Origin: Brevundimonas sp. | GTDB lineage: Bacteria > Pseudomonadota > Alphaproteobacteria > Caulobacterales > Caulobacteraceae | Length of the DNA: 64,000 nt | Assembly: GCF_030704825.1 (NCBI RefSeq) | Contig: NZ_JAUYNX010000022.1 | Location: forward strand, 109,594-173,593 | Direction: 5' to 3' | In this document: positions 1 to 7,592 of the stretch, piece after piece | How the letters are laid out: each line of letters opens with the position of its first letter | Numbering within the stretch: the stretch's first letter is position 1 | The notes under the pieces: model-generated | Told to the model about the DNA's origin: nothing | The model's database searches: none | The model's input: the letters and a program-made list of their open reading frames with translations, nothing else | Position numbers and translations under genes: made by a program

Positions 1-376
1 CGCGTTGATCGAAGCAGCGGTTGCCGGCTTCCATGTGGAAGACGGGGATTCGGCGCCGTTTGGCGGGGATCGCGGCGAGGCTGCTGTTGGTGTCGCCGAG
101 GATCAGCACGGCGTCCGGCTTGAGTTCGTCGAGCACGCGGTCGGCCGCGATAATGACCTTTCCGATCGTCTCGGCGGCGGTCGCGCCGGCCGCTTCAAGG
201 AACCGGTTGGGCTGGCGAATACCCAGGTCCTCAAAGAAGATCTGGTTGAGCTCGTAATCGTAATTCTGCCCGGTATGGACGAGGAAGTGCGTGCAGCACT
301 GGTCGAGCCTGGCAATCGTGAGCGAGAGGCGGATCAGCTCGGGCCGAGTGCCAACGATCGTCATCACGCGCAGCAT
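1..376 (-). CDS. fnlC: UDP-N-acetylglucosamine 2-epimerase, non-hydrolysing type (partial, C-terminus outside window)
   Basis: Only the N-terminal 125 or so residues are present; the gene runs off the left edge. It begins MLRVMTIVGTRPE, followed by HTGQNYD, a leucine-rich stretch ending LILGDTNS, and FHMEAGNRC, the hallmark pattern of WecB/WbjD/FnlC epimerases (GTRPE, HTGQ, GDTNS, EAG). The ATG at 376 has AGGGGA eight bases upstream. It is the last visible gene of a minus-strand run that also carries the FnlA-type dehydratase and FnlB-type reductase, so it most likely performs the final C2 epimerisation to UDP-N-acetyl-L-fucosamine in the cytoplasm. A WecB-type UDP-ManNAc role is the alternative, but the neighbours favour FucNAc. 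Confidence 0.88.
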   Translation of the reverse strand, partial: MLRVMTIVGTRPELIRLSLTIARLDQCCTHFLVHTGQNYDYELNQIFFEDLGIRQPNRFLEAAGATAAETIGKVIIAADRVLDELKPDAVLILGDTNSSLAAIPAKRRRIPVFHMEAGNRCFDQR

Positions 377-404
377 GGCAATTCCCCTAATTACTGTCCG
401 GCGA

Positions 405-1271
405 TCAGCCGAACGCGTGCATTGTGGCGACCAGTTCCGGCCAGGAAGGCGGCGCATAGCCCGTTGCGTCCCGGAAACGGTCCGAGTTGAGCGAACGGTC
501 GATCACCAGCGAATCGTCGGGCGCGATCTCGATGTCCCGGCCATACGCCGCGGCGAACAGATGGAGCAGATCGTATTTGGCGATGGCATCAGCCGAGACA
601 TGATAGAGGCCATGAAGCTCCGGTCTCGGGAGGACATGCTCGCGCACGATGCGCGCCAGCTCGACGGTCGGGAGGCCGGAGAAGATCGCGCGGCGGAACC
701 CCCGAACCGGGCCGGGCTGCGACAGAAACCAGCCGAGCAGGCCGTTCGCCGAGTCCAGTTCGTGGCCAATGATCGATGTCCGAAGAGTGATGGCATTAGG
801 CGCGGCGACTTCGCCCAGGAGCTTGCTGAGTCCGTAGAGATCAGTCGCATCGGGCTGGTCGCTTTCGCGATAGTCACCCTCTTTTCCAGAAAACACGCAA
901 TCCGTGCTGATGTGGACAAGCCGGGCTCCGCCCGCCGTGCACAGCTGAAGCAAGCGGTGCGGCAGTAGCGTGTTGATCGGAATCGCGTCGAGGACCCGAT
1001 TGGCGTTCGCAAGCTGCTTCACCAGGCCAACACAATTTACGACCACTTCCGGCCGATGGGTTGCGAACAATTCCGCGAGCCGGTCCGCACTTTCGCCATC
1101 GAACCCGCCAAAGATTCGTGCTCGCAAAGGTTCGGCAAAGCGGCTCGCTGCGGCAGTCGACCGGGCGCCCCCGCGTACCTCCAGCCGGGGATCCTCCGAC
1201 AACAGCCGAAACATGGCGTTGCCCAGCATACCCGTGATTCCCAGCACCAGGACCCGCGTCGGCGCGCTCAT
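405..1271 (-). CDS. fnlB: NAD(P)-dependent sugar reductase, RmlD/FnlB-like
   Basis: A 288-residue short-chain reductase starting MSAPTRVLVLGITGMLGNA, a Rossmann motif as in RmlD-type 4-ketoreductases (GxxGxLG). The active-site pattern is visible in HISTDCVFSG, followed by YGLSKLLGE (YxxxK). FnlB/WbjC-class enzymes reduce the 4-keto sugar made by FnlA during UDP-L-FucNAc synthesis; this one lacks the C-terminal cupin of the CapF variant, which fits the shorter FnlB form. The ATG at 1271 overlaps the stop of the upstream glycosyltransferase by four bases (ATGA), implying translational coupling. A longer in-frame extension exists upstream, but it overlaps the glycosyltransferase completely and is rejected. 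Generic annotation would be dTDP-4-dehydrorhamnose reductase; the FucNAc role is inferred from context. Confidence 0.85.
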   Translation of the reverse strand: MSAPTRVLVLGITGMLGNAMFRLLSEDPRLEVRGGARSTAAASRFAEPLRARIFGGFDGESADRLAELFATHRPEVVVNCVGLVKQLANANRVLDAIPINTLLPHRLLQLCTAGGARLVHISTDCVFSGKEGDYRESDQPDATDLYGLSKLLGEVAAPNAITLRTSIIGHELDSANGLLGWFLSQPGPVRGFRRAIFSGLPTVELARIVREHVLPRPELHGLYHVSADAIAKYDLLHLFAAAYGRDIEIAPDDSLVIDRSLNSDRFRDATGYAPPSWPELVATMHAFG

Positions 1272-2554
1272 TTTGCATCTCCCTGTTTGAGCCCGACGTC
1301 GTCCGGCGGCCAACCGCAATCCGCTGCAGTTTTTAGTAGCACAAGAAGCGTTTCGGCGAGTTGCTCTGGTCGATAGTTCTTGTCGAAGTAACGCTGGGCC
1401 GCGAGACCCATCGCTGAGCGCTGCTCTGCAGGGCGACGCTTCAGCTCGCGGATCGCATCGGCGAGCGCCGCCGCATCCTCGGCCGGCACGGCCATCCCCG
1501 CTCCGGCCTCGACGACCAGTTCCGCGGCCTCGCCGTTGACGGCCACCAGGAGCGGGATGCCCGCGGCGAGATAGGACTGGAATTTGCTCGGCACGGTCTG
1601 CGCCAGATCCGGCGAGTCGACGAGCGTCAGCAGCAGCGCCTGGCACTGCGCATAGATCTGCGGCATGGCCTCGGGCGGCAGCCGTCCCGCGAGCGCAAGG
1701 TTCGCGATGTCGTGCTCGGCGATCTGGGCAGCGATCCAGTCCTGCATGGCGCCGCTGCCGAAGAGCGTGATCTGAACATCGGGCTCGTCACGTAGCAGGC
1801 GCGCCGCGGCAACGACGGTTTCCATCGCCTGGAGCGTTCCGAGATTGCCGCCGAACACGACATTGAACTTGTTCGCCGGCAGCACCGGAGCCTGCACCGC
1901 GCCCGGCGCAGGCGGGTGCTCGCCGGGATTGGGAAAGAAACGCACGGGCACCCGGCCGGCCTCGGGACGCAGCATCGTCACAAATGCCCGCGACTGGCAC
2001 AGGATCAGGTCCGACCAGCGGTAGAGCCGGCGCGTGATCCAACCGACGGTCGCGAGGATCGCCGGCGACTTCACGAAACCGGTCGCCTGGAGCGCCTGCG
2101 GCCAGATGTCCTGGATCCACAACACCAGCGGCGCACGCTTGATCAGGCGGAACCAGACGCCGACAAAGCCCTGAAAGGCCGGCGTCGTGGTATAGTTGAA
2201 CTGGACGTCGAAGCGCTGCCCGCGCAGCAGCCAGGCGCCGAAGACGATCCCGCTGACGACAAACGACATATAGTTGAGGACGAGCCGCAGCGCGCGGCCG
2301 TCGCCACGCGGAACGACGGGGACCCGGTAGATCGAATAGCCCGCGGGGTGGCGCTCGTGCTGCAGCCGATGCGCCTGATATCCCTCAAATACCTTGCCGC
2401 CGGGGTAGCTCGGATGTCCGGTCAGGACCGTGACGTCGGCGCCAGCGGCGATCAGATCCTCCGTCACCTGATTGATGCGGAAGGGCTCCGGCCAATAATA
2501 ATGGCTGATCAGGAGCACCCGAAGCCGGCCGTCGTTGCGTTCCCCTTCAGGCAT
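1268..2554 (-). CDS. GT4 glycosyltransferase, WbuB/WbjE-like
   Basis: A 428-residue GT-B glycosyltransferase. The N-terminal domain carries LLISHYYWPEPFR and VTVLTGHPSYPGG, typical of WbuB-like FucNAc transferases. A hydrophobic segment lies near residues 95-115. The C-terminal half has VVFGGNLGTLQAM and LFGSGAMQDWI, then the nucleotide-sugar binding region near SKFQSYLAAGIPLLV. WbuB/WbjE enzymes transfer L-fucosamine to lipid-linked intermediates at the cytoplasmic face of the inner membrane. The gene sits between the dehydratase (9-nt gap upstream) and the reductase (4-nt overlap downstream), so donor synthesis and transfer are co-transcribed. The acceptor cannot be told from sequence. Confidence 0.87.
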   Translation of the reverse strand: MPEGERNDGRLRVLLISHYYWPEPFRINQVTEDLIAAGADVTVLTGHPSYPGGKVFEGYQAHRLQHERHPAGYSIYRVPVVPRGDGRALRLVLNYMSFVVSGIVFGAWLLRGQRFDVQFNYTTTPAFQGFVGVWFRLIKRAPLVLWIQDIWPQALQATGFVKSPAILATVGWITRRLYRWSDLILCQSRAFVTMLRPEAGRVPVRFFPNPGEHPPAPGAVQAPVLPANKFNVVFGGNLGTLQAMETVVAAARLLRDEPDVQITLFGSGAMQDWIAAQIAEHDIANLALAGRLPPEAMPQIYAQCQALLLTLVDSPDLAQTVPSKFQSYLAAGIPLLVAVNGEAAELVVEAGAGMAVPAEDAAALADAIRELKRRPAEQRSAMGLAAQRYFDKNYRPEQLAETLLVLLKTAADCGWPPDDVGLKQGDAK

Positions 2555-2563
2555 CAGACAGAC

Positions 2564-3592
2564 TTACAGATCGGGATCGACTGCCTCGCCGCGAGCCACT
2601 GCCTGCATATAGGGCAATGTCATCAGCAGGGCCTTGGTCTGTTCCATGTCGAGCCGGTCGGTATTGTGCGAGTGATAGTCGCGCGCCTCGCTGATCCGCT
2701 CCTCGCCCTCGGCGAAATATTGGGCGTAGTTGAGCTCCCGCAGGTCGGGAGGGATGCGGTAATATTCTCCCTGGTCTTCGGCCCTGGCCGTCTCCTCCCG
2801 CGTGAGCAACGTCTCATAGAGCTTTTCGCCGTGCCGGGTGCCGATGACGTTGATGGGGTGATCGGGGCGCCCCATCAGCTCGCGGACCGCCTGCGCCACG
2901 TCGCCGACGGTCGATGCAGGCGCCTTCTGTACGAAGATATCCCCGTTGGCGCCGTGCTCGAAGGCATGCAGTACGAGTTCGACCGCGGAATCGAGCGACA
3001 TCATGAATCGCGTCATGCTGGCGTCGGTGACGGTGATCGGCTGGCCGTCGCGAATCTGGCGCACGAACAGCGGGATCACCGACCCGCGCGAGGCCATCAC
3101 ATTGCCGTAGCGCGTGCCGCAGATGATCGTGTCCCGCAAGCCGCGCGACTTGGCGACCATCACCTTTTCCATCAGCGCCTTCGACATGCCCATCGCATTG
3201 ATCGGATAGACCGCCTTGTCGGTCGACAGGCAGATCACGCGCTCCACGCCTTCGGCGATAGCCGCGTCGAGCACATTGTCGGTGCCCTTCACGTTCGTCA
3301 GCACCGCCTGCATCGGGTAGAATTCGCACGAGGGAACCTGCTTCAGCGCCGCCGCGTGGAAACAGAAATGCACGCCACGCATCGCCCCGCGGACGCTGCC
3401 CGGATCGCGCACGTCGCCCAGATAGAATTTCACGCGATCGCTGTTGTAGAGCTTTCTCATGTCATCCTGCTTCTTCTCGTCACGCGAGAAGATGCGGATC
3501 TCCGTCAGGTCGGAATTGAGAAAACGGCGCAGCACCGCGTTGCCGAACGATCCCGTACCCCCGGTAATGAGCAGGGTCTTGTTGCCGAACAT
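2564..3592 (-). CDS. fnlA: UDP-N-acetylglucosamine 4,6-dehydratase, FnlA/CapE/WbjB type
   Basis: A 342-residue extended SDR, the full family length. The NAD-binding site is TGGTGSFGNAV; the catalytic region reads STDKAVYPINAMGMSK. Methionine takes the usual tyrosine position (MxxxK rather than YxxxK), as described for CapE/FlaA1-class dehydratases. The enzyme converts UDP-GlcNAc to a 4-keto-6-deoxy sugar, the first step to UDP-L-FucNAc. GTRHGEKLYETL near residue 260 and the tail ending VDPDL are typical of the WbjB/CapE clade. GGAGAG lies just upstream of the ATG. It is the first gene of the minus-strand FucNAc run, so a promoter is expected in 3593-3822. Confidence 0.93.
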   Translation of the reverse strand: MFGNKTLLITGGTGSFGNAVLRRFLNSDLTEIRIFSRDEKKQDDMRKLYNSDRVKFYLGDVRDPGSVRGAMRGVHFCFHAAALKQVPSCEFYPMQAVLTNVKGTDNVLDAAIAEGVERVICLSTDKAVYPINAMGMSKALMEKVMVAKSRGLRDTIICGTRYGNVMASRGSVIPLFVRQIRDGQPITVTDASMTRFMMSLDSAVELVLHAFEHGANGDIFVQKAPASTVGDVAQAVRELMGRPDHPINVIGTRHGEKLYETLLTREETARAEDQGEYYRIPPDLRELNYAQYFAEGEERISEARDYHSHNTDRLDMEQTKALLMTLPYMQAVARGEAVDPDL

Positions 3593-3822
3593 CAGACTCT
3601 CCGGGCGGGATTAATAACTGCGCGCGCGTGCAATGGACGGCGGCGGCGCTGCAGCCGGCGCACAACCGCACCGCGCGTTCATACAATGCGCACTCATCTG
3701 CCCCCGCTCCATTCCCGATTTCACTTCGGCTTATAGGGACACGAAAGATCCCGTTCGAGTGAACACCCGTTGGGCGGTGCAGCGCAAAGCCCACCGTCCC
3801 CGCGCGTCGCACCCTCGTTAGG

Positions 3823-4276
3823 AGGTTTGCCGTATGGCTGCAAGCTGCGGCAAGGTCAGTCCGCCTCGCGCTCGTCGATCATGACCGCGCGAAAATGATC
3901 GGCGCAGCGCTGCGCCCGCGAACGCGCTTCGGAGAGTGATCTCTCATCGCAGGCGCTGATGCGAGCCTCCCGTTGCTCCTCCAGGCTGCGTTCGATGTGC
4001 GGAGCCGACACCTCGGAGAGTCTCGCTCCAAGAAGGCCCAGGCTGTCCATCATCGAGACCATCTCGGCGTTCCTGGCCAGCATACAGGTCGGAACATTCT
4101 GGGTGTGGGCGATGATGATCGGATGCATCCGCGCGCTGATCACGGAACCGAACTCGGCGATGAGCGGCGCCATCTCCTCCGGCCGAACATATTCCAGCTT
4201 CAGCCAGGTGAAACCGGGGATGTCTTCCAGAGCGGATGGTCGCGCAGAATGTCGTCGTAGCCTTTCTGTGAATCCG
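3823..4276. repeat. Direct repeat copy A (454 nt) of the pyruvyl transferase 3' end
   Basis: Positions 3823-4276 match 5111-5564 in the same orientation. By-eye alignment gives about 19 substitutions and two single-base indels, roughly 95% identity. The copied segment covers the last ~130 codons of the pyruvyl transferase plus about 30 bases beyond, and ends abruptly at a shared AATCCG on the right side. The two copies lie 1288 bases apart and enclose a plus-strand gene. They could support loop-out recombination or record a past insertion or duplication. Confidence 0.92.
3856..4276 (-). pseudogene. Truncated, frameshifted fragment of a polysaccharide pyruvyl transferase
   Basis: Reading the minus strand, this fragment repeats the C-terminal part of the gene at 5071-6282, including EYVRPEEMAPLIAEFG, VISARMHP and AHTQNVPT. 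It has no N-terminal two-thirds and no start, and it lacks one C near 4229 relative to the intact copy, so the frame breaks at its N-terminal end. Conversely it has one extra C near 3861, which gives it the short end MIDEREAD with a stop at 3856, possibly the ancestral C-terminus. It is a recombination scar, not an active gene. Confidence 0.88.
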
Positions 4277-4351
4277 CGATATGTAGATATGCACACTGGC
4301 CAAGGTATAAACGGGCCTTCGCCAGCATCGACTTTCGTTGGGGCCTCGGAA

Positions 4352-5050
4352 ATGTCAGCAGTCAAAGCCAAGTTGCGCGAGCTAGGATACCTGCTCGGTA
4401 TCTCCAATTCCGCCAGAGCGGATAAATGCATCGCGAAGGACGAGCGGGAGAACCGTGGGGACTTCGCGTTCGCCGACAAGGTCCTCGCGGCGCAGTCCGC
4501 TGCGTCGGTGAAGGCCCCGAAACAGCGCTACAAGCTGGTCGATCTGGAGCGCCTGCTGAAGCAGCACCTGCCCCTGTCGATCCTTGAGATTGGTTCGGGC
4601 GGCACCACCCCCGTCTTTGCGAAGTACGCCAAGGAAACCGGCGCCCGCGTCGTCTCCGTCGATGAGTCCGAGGAATGGGCGGGATTGACCGCGCAGATGG
4701 TGGCCGCGCTCGGGTATGCCGACATCGTCGAGTTCGTCATCTGCCCCAAGCGCATCGACGCCGACAAAATGGAGGCGCGATACGAAGGCCTGCCAAGCGA
4801 GGAGTTCGACTTCGTGCTGATCGACGGCCCGGCGCTTGAGCAGGACGGCACGTCTTACAAGCTCGCGGTCTGCACCGACATTTTCGATCTCCCGCCGCCC
4901 AAGGTGATAGCAGTGGATATGAGACGCCCAACCGTGGACGCGATCTGGCACCGACTTGGGAACGTCTACAAAACGCAGCTTTCCGACATTCTCGGTCGGG
5001 AGGCGCGCGTTGGGCTCAGCTATTTCTCGGTATTCGTGCGCAGGGATTAG
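4352..5050 (+). CDS. Class I SAM-dependent methyltransferase-like protein
   Basis: A 232-residue protein beginning MSAVKAKLRELGYLLG. The core shows a methyltransferase-type nucleotide fold: ILEIGSGGTTPVFAKYA near residues 77-92, an acidic strand-2 end in VVSVDESEEWAG, and FDFVLIDGP near residue 150. No catalytic family motif is clear, so the acceptor is unknown; within this island a sugar O-methylation role is plausible but inferred. It is the only plus-strand gene among minus-strand neighbours from 1 to 20.6 kb, and it is enclosed by the two direct repeat copies, suggesting it arrived or was trapped by recombination. The ATG at 4352 was chosen because the upstream in-frame sequence is only the antisense of the pseudogene. 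Confidence 0.78.
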   Translation: MSAVKAKLRELGYLLGISNSARADKCIAKDERENRGDFAFADKVLAAQSAASVKAPKQRYKLVDLERLLKQHLPLSILEIGSGGTTPVFAKYAKETGARVVSVDESEEWAGLTAQMVAALGYADIVEFVICPKRIDADKMEARYEGLPSEEFDFVLIDGPALEQDGTSYKLAVCTDIFDLPPPKVIAVDMRRPTVDAIWHRLGNVYKTQLSDILGREARVGLSYFSVFVRRD

Positions 5051-5070
5051 CCGGCTCAGTCCAGAGCAGG

Positions 5071-6282
5071 CTATGTTTTTCGAATTTCTGCGATGCGCAC
5101 CGGAGGCAGAAGGTTTGCCGTATGGCTGCAAGCTGCGGCAGGGTCAGTCCGCTCGCGCTCGTCGAACATGACCGCGCGAAAATGATCGACGCAGCGCTGC
5201 GCCCGCGAACGCGCTTCGGAGAGTGATCTCTCATCGCAAGTGCCGACGCGAGCCTCCCGTTGCTCCCCCAGGCTGCGTTCGATGTGCGGAGCCGACACCT
5301 CGGAGAGTCTCGCTCCAAGAATACCCAGGCTGTCCATCATCGAGACCATCTTGGCGCTCCTGGCCAGCATATAGGTCGGAACATTCTGAGTGTGGGCGAT
5401 GATGATCGGATGCATTCGCGCGCTGATCACGGAACCGAACTCGGCGATGAGCGGCGCCATCTCCTCCGGCCGAACATATTCCCGCTTCAGCCAGGTGAAA
5501 CCGGGGATGTCCTTCCAGAGCGGATGGTCGAGCAGAATGTCGTCATAGCCTTTCTGTAAATCCGTGGTCCAGCCATAGATCTGCGTTCCGCGAGCGGCCT
5601 CCGCGCGGGCGAACGCCGCAATTGCCTCCAGATAGCCGAGGTCCACGAACTTGTCGTAAGCTGGCACGATCAGGAGGCGCGCGCCGTCGTCGGGCCGCAG
5701 CCCCAGGTGTCGCGCCCGTTCGGGATCGAGTGTACCGCGGCTGTAGCGGGGCAGATCATAGGCCGGGTCCGCCACCAGGTGCAGCCCATCATAGCTTCCG
5801 TGCATGATAGTGCGCGCGCGCTCCACGGAGGCCGGGTCGCGCAGGCAGCTTCTGACGCCTTCGCGAAATACCCACTGGCGCAGCAAGGCTCGCGACAGTC
5901 TCGAGCGAAGCCGATCCAGCCCCACCGCCCAGAGCATCACGGGCACCTTCCTCCGGCGCGCGGCGCGGCACAGATGCGCAGTGCGCGCCAGATGACCCCA
6001 GAAAGGGTTGATTACCCTTGGCTCGCTAAGCTGCTCTCCGCCACCGATGATCACGCCGTCGAGCTGATTCATCATCCGCAGACTCTCGGTGTCCCAGCGG
6101 CGATACTCGAGCAAGGAGCATGTCTTCACGCCAAATGACCGCGCCACGTGATCGGGGTCGCTGCATGAAACAGTAATCTGAAGATCGAAAGCGGCGAGAG
6201 CCGTCAGGATCTGGTGGAGGATCAAATCATCCCCCAGATTCATCCCGCCATAGGGTCCGACGATCATGATGCGCTTCGTCAT
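5071..6282 (-). CDS. Polysaccharide pyruvyl transferase family protein
   Basis: A 403-residue protein of the PS_pyruv_trans (WcaK/CsaB) family. The start MTKRIMIVGPYGGMNLGDD matches the family N-terminus, a GGGEQ turn lies near residue 80, and the C-terminal signature VISARMHPIIIAHTQNVPT is the conserved region around the catalytic arginine/histidine. Members transfer pyruvate from PEP to a sugar hydroxyl pair, forming acidic ketals on capsule or exopolysaccharide. It overlaps the polymerase stop by four bases. Its last 454 nt are duplicated at 3823-4276; compared with that copy it lacks one C near 5149, so the frame runs past the likely ancestral stop and adds roughly two dozen residues ending IAEIRKT. 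The tail is probably tolerated, but its effect is unknown. Confidence 0.87.
   Translation of the reverse strand: MTKRIMIVGPYGGMNLGDDLILHQILTALAAFDLQITVSCSDPDHVARSFGVKTCSLLEYRRWDTESLRMMNQLDGVIIGGGEQLSEPRVINPFWGHLARTAHLCRAARRRKVPVMLWAVGLDRLRSRLSRALLRQWVFREGVRSCLRDPASVERARTIMHGSYDGLHLVADPAYDLPRYSRGTLDPERARHLGLRPDDGARLLIVPAYDKFVDLGYLEAIAAFARAEAARGTQIYGWTTDLQKGYDDILLDHPLWKDIPGFTWLKREYVRPEEMAPLIAEFGSVISARMHPIIIAHTQNVPTYMLARSAKMVSMMDSLGILGARLSEVSAPHIERSLGEQREARVGTCDERSLSEARSRAQRCVDHFRAVMFDERERTDPAAACSHTANLLPPVRIAEIRKT
5111..5564. repeat. Direct repeat copy B (454 nt), within the pyruvyl transferase gene
   Basis: This is the partner of 3823-4276 in the same orientation, about 95% identical by eye. 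It covers the 3' part of the intact pyruvyl transferase reading frame and a short stretch that was probably its original downstream flank. Confidence 0.92.
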
Positions 6283-7592
6283 CGAGCGCTCGCCCCATGC
6301 AGGCCCGCGCGGGCGCGTCTGGTAAACGGGGGTCGCGATTGAGGCACGCGGCGGGAGGCTCTCCCGACGTGAAGTATGGCGGCAGCCAACATCCAGAAAT
6401 ACATCGCCCCGACCCAGGCCTTCAGCGTCTCGTGGAAGGTCAACTGCAGCACGATGACGATGAAGGCGCCCATGATATACGGCAGGCGATCGTCGACCCG
6501 GCTACGCCACAGTTGAATGCCACGTCTAAAGGTTGTTGCGACCACGATGTAGAAGGGCAGCGCCCCCAGCACGCCGAGTTCAAGCAGGACCTTGATCGCA
6601 CTGCTTTCCGCGCCCAGTTCGACGCCGCCCGACCTGACCGCGAGCAACGACAACAACCCCGATCCATAGCCTGCGATCAAGGTCCAGGCGCTCGCGGTCC
6701 ACATATCAAATGCATAGGCGAAATAGGCGAGCCGCTCGCTGTTGCCGGCGTCGCTTATGGTCAGAGCGCTGAGCACGAACCCCAGTTGATCATCTCCGGC
6801 CAAAGAGACGCGGGCGGTCAGCAGGTACAAAACCGTCGATAAGACAAATAGCCCTACTGTGAAAATGACAAGCACTCGCCGATTGGGCGATTTAGGCAAG
6901 AATGTCGCAATTGCGACAAGTGAAATCGACATGTAGATCAACGGCCCCCTGCTTGCAGATAGGATCAAGCCGGTAATTTGGATTACGAGAATCAGGATAG
7001 GCAATATCTTTTTGTAGTCCTTCATTACGTAATAACACGTCGCAATAATTCCAAGCGCGAGTTGTAGTCCAACAAGTGATATGCTCTGATTGATTCCATA
7101 ACGTCGCGTTACATCTGCAATTGTCGCGGTCTTGAAGAGCGCAGTGCCGGTTATGCTTTCATAGATAATGGGGACGGCATTCAGTATCCCGCCCAATATC
7201 AACAAGCTCATGACCAACTTCGGCCAATCTTTGCTCATGTCCCGGGAGAGGTAGAGGAATACGCCGATCCATGTCGCCCATGTCAGAAAGGCGAAGGCGC
7301 CCGAGTTGAGGCCATGACTTGCGGAAATGAACACGGCGTGGACCGAACAGACCAGCAGAAGCGCCAAGGCGGCGAGTTCGGTAACACTGGTCAATCTACG
7401 GGTGGCTGCCAGCCGCACAAGCGCAACGCCCAGGAACAGCATCGGCGCCACCACCCAGACCAGCAATAGCGGGTGCGAAGCGCCGTCTTGAACAGAGAGG
7501 CCAAGCGCGCTGTACAAGACCAGCTGGAAATTGAGCTGCAAAAAAGCCAGCGTGAGGGCCACGACCCCCAGATCCATTCTCAGTTTCCGCAT
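6279..7592 (-). CDS. wzy: O-antigen/capsule repeat-unit polymerase-like membrane protein (Wzy-like)
   Basis: A 437-residue polytopic membrane protein with about ten to twelve hydrophobic segments and a long hydrophilic loop before the last helices, the general Wzy/O-antigen ligase layout. Short cues are SASRGPLIYMS in mid-protein, where ligase/polymerase families keep an Arg-Gly pair, and AGYGSGLLSL ahead of ELGVLGALPFYI. Wzy enzymes join lipid-linked repeat units at the periplasmic face of the inner membrane. Sequence conservation in this family is low, so the assignment rests on topology and on position beside wzx. The start overlaps the wzx stop by 13 bases and the end overlaps the pyruvyl transferase start by four. 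The stretch 6840-7130 is the most AT-rich coding DNA in the window. Confidence 0.8.
   Translation of the reverse strand: MRKLRMDLGVVALTLAFLQLNFQLVLYSALGLSVQDGASHPLLLVWVVAPMLFLGVALVRLAATRRLTSVTELAALALLLVCSVHAVFISASHGLNSGAFAFLTWATWIGVFLYLSRDMSKDWPKLVMSLLILGGILNAVPIIYESITGTALFKTATIADVTRRYGINQSISLVGLQLALGIIATCYYVMKDYKKILPILILVIQITGLILSASRGPLIYMSISLVAIATFLPKSPNRRVLVIFTVGLFVLSTVLYLLTARVSLAGDDQLGFVLSALTISDAGNSERLAYFAYAFDMWTASAWTLIAGYGSGLLSLLAVRSGGVELGAESSAIKVLLELGVLGALPFYIVVATTFRRGIQLWRSRVDDRLPYIMGAFIVIVLQLTFHETLKAWVGAMYFWMLAAAILHVGRASRRVPQSRPPFTRRARAGLHGASAR

Noticed and set aside
1916..3736. Long open frame on the plus strand
   Set aside because: It lies entirely opposite the FnlA and WbuB-like genes, has no ribosome site or recognisable domain, and its Arg/His/Asp/Gln-rich composition is typical of antisense frames in GC-rich DNA.
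3959..4351. N-terminal extension of the plus-strand methyltransferase gene
   Set aside because: The extension is only the antisense of the pyruvyl transferase repeat; the ATG at 4352 starts the conserved protein.
3823..5564. Direct repeats considered as ends of an insertion sequence
   Set aside because: No transposase, no terminal inverted repeats and no target duplication; the repeats are gene-derived.
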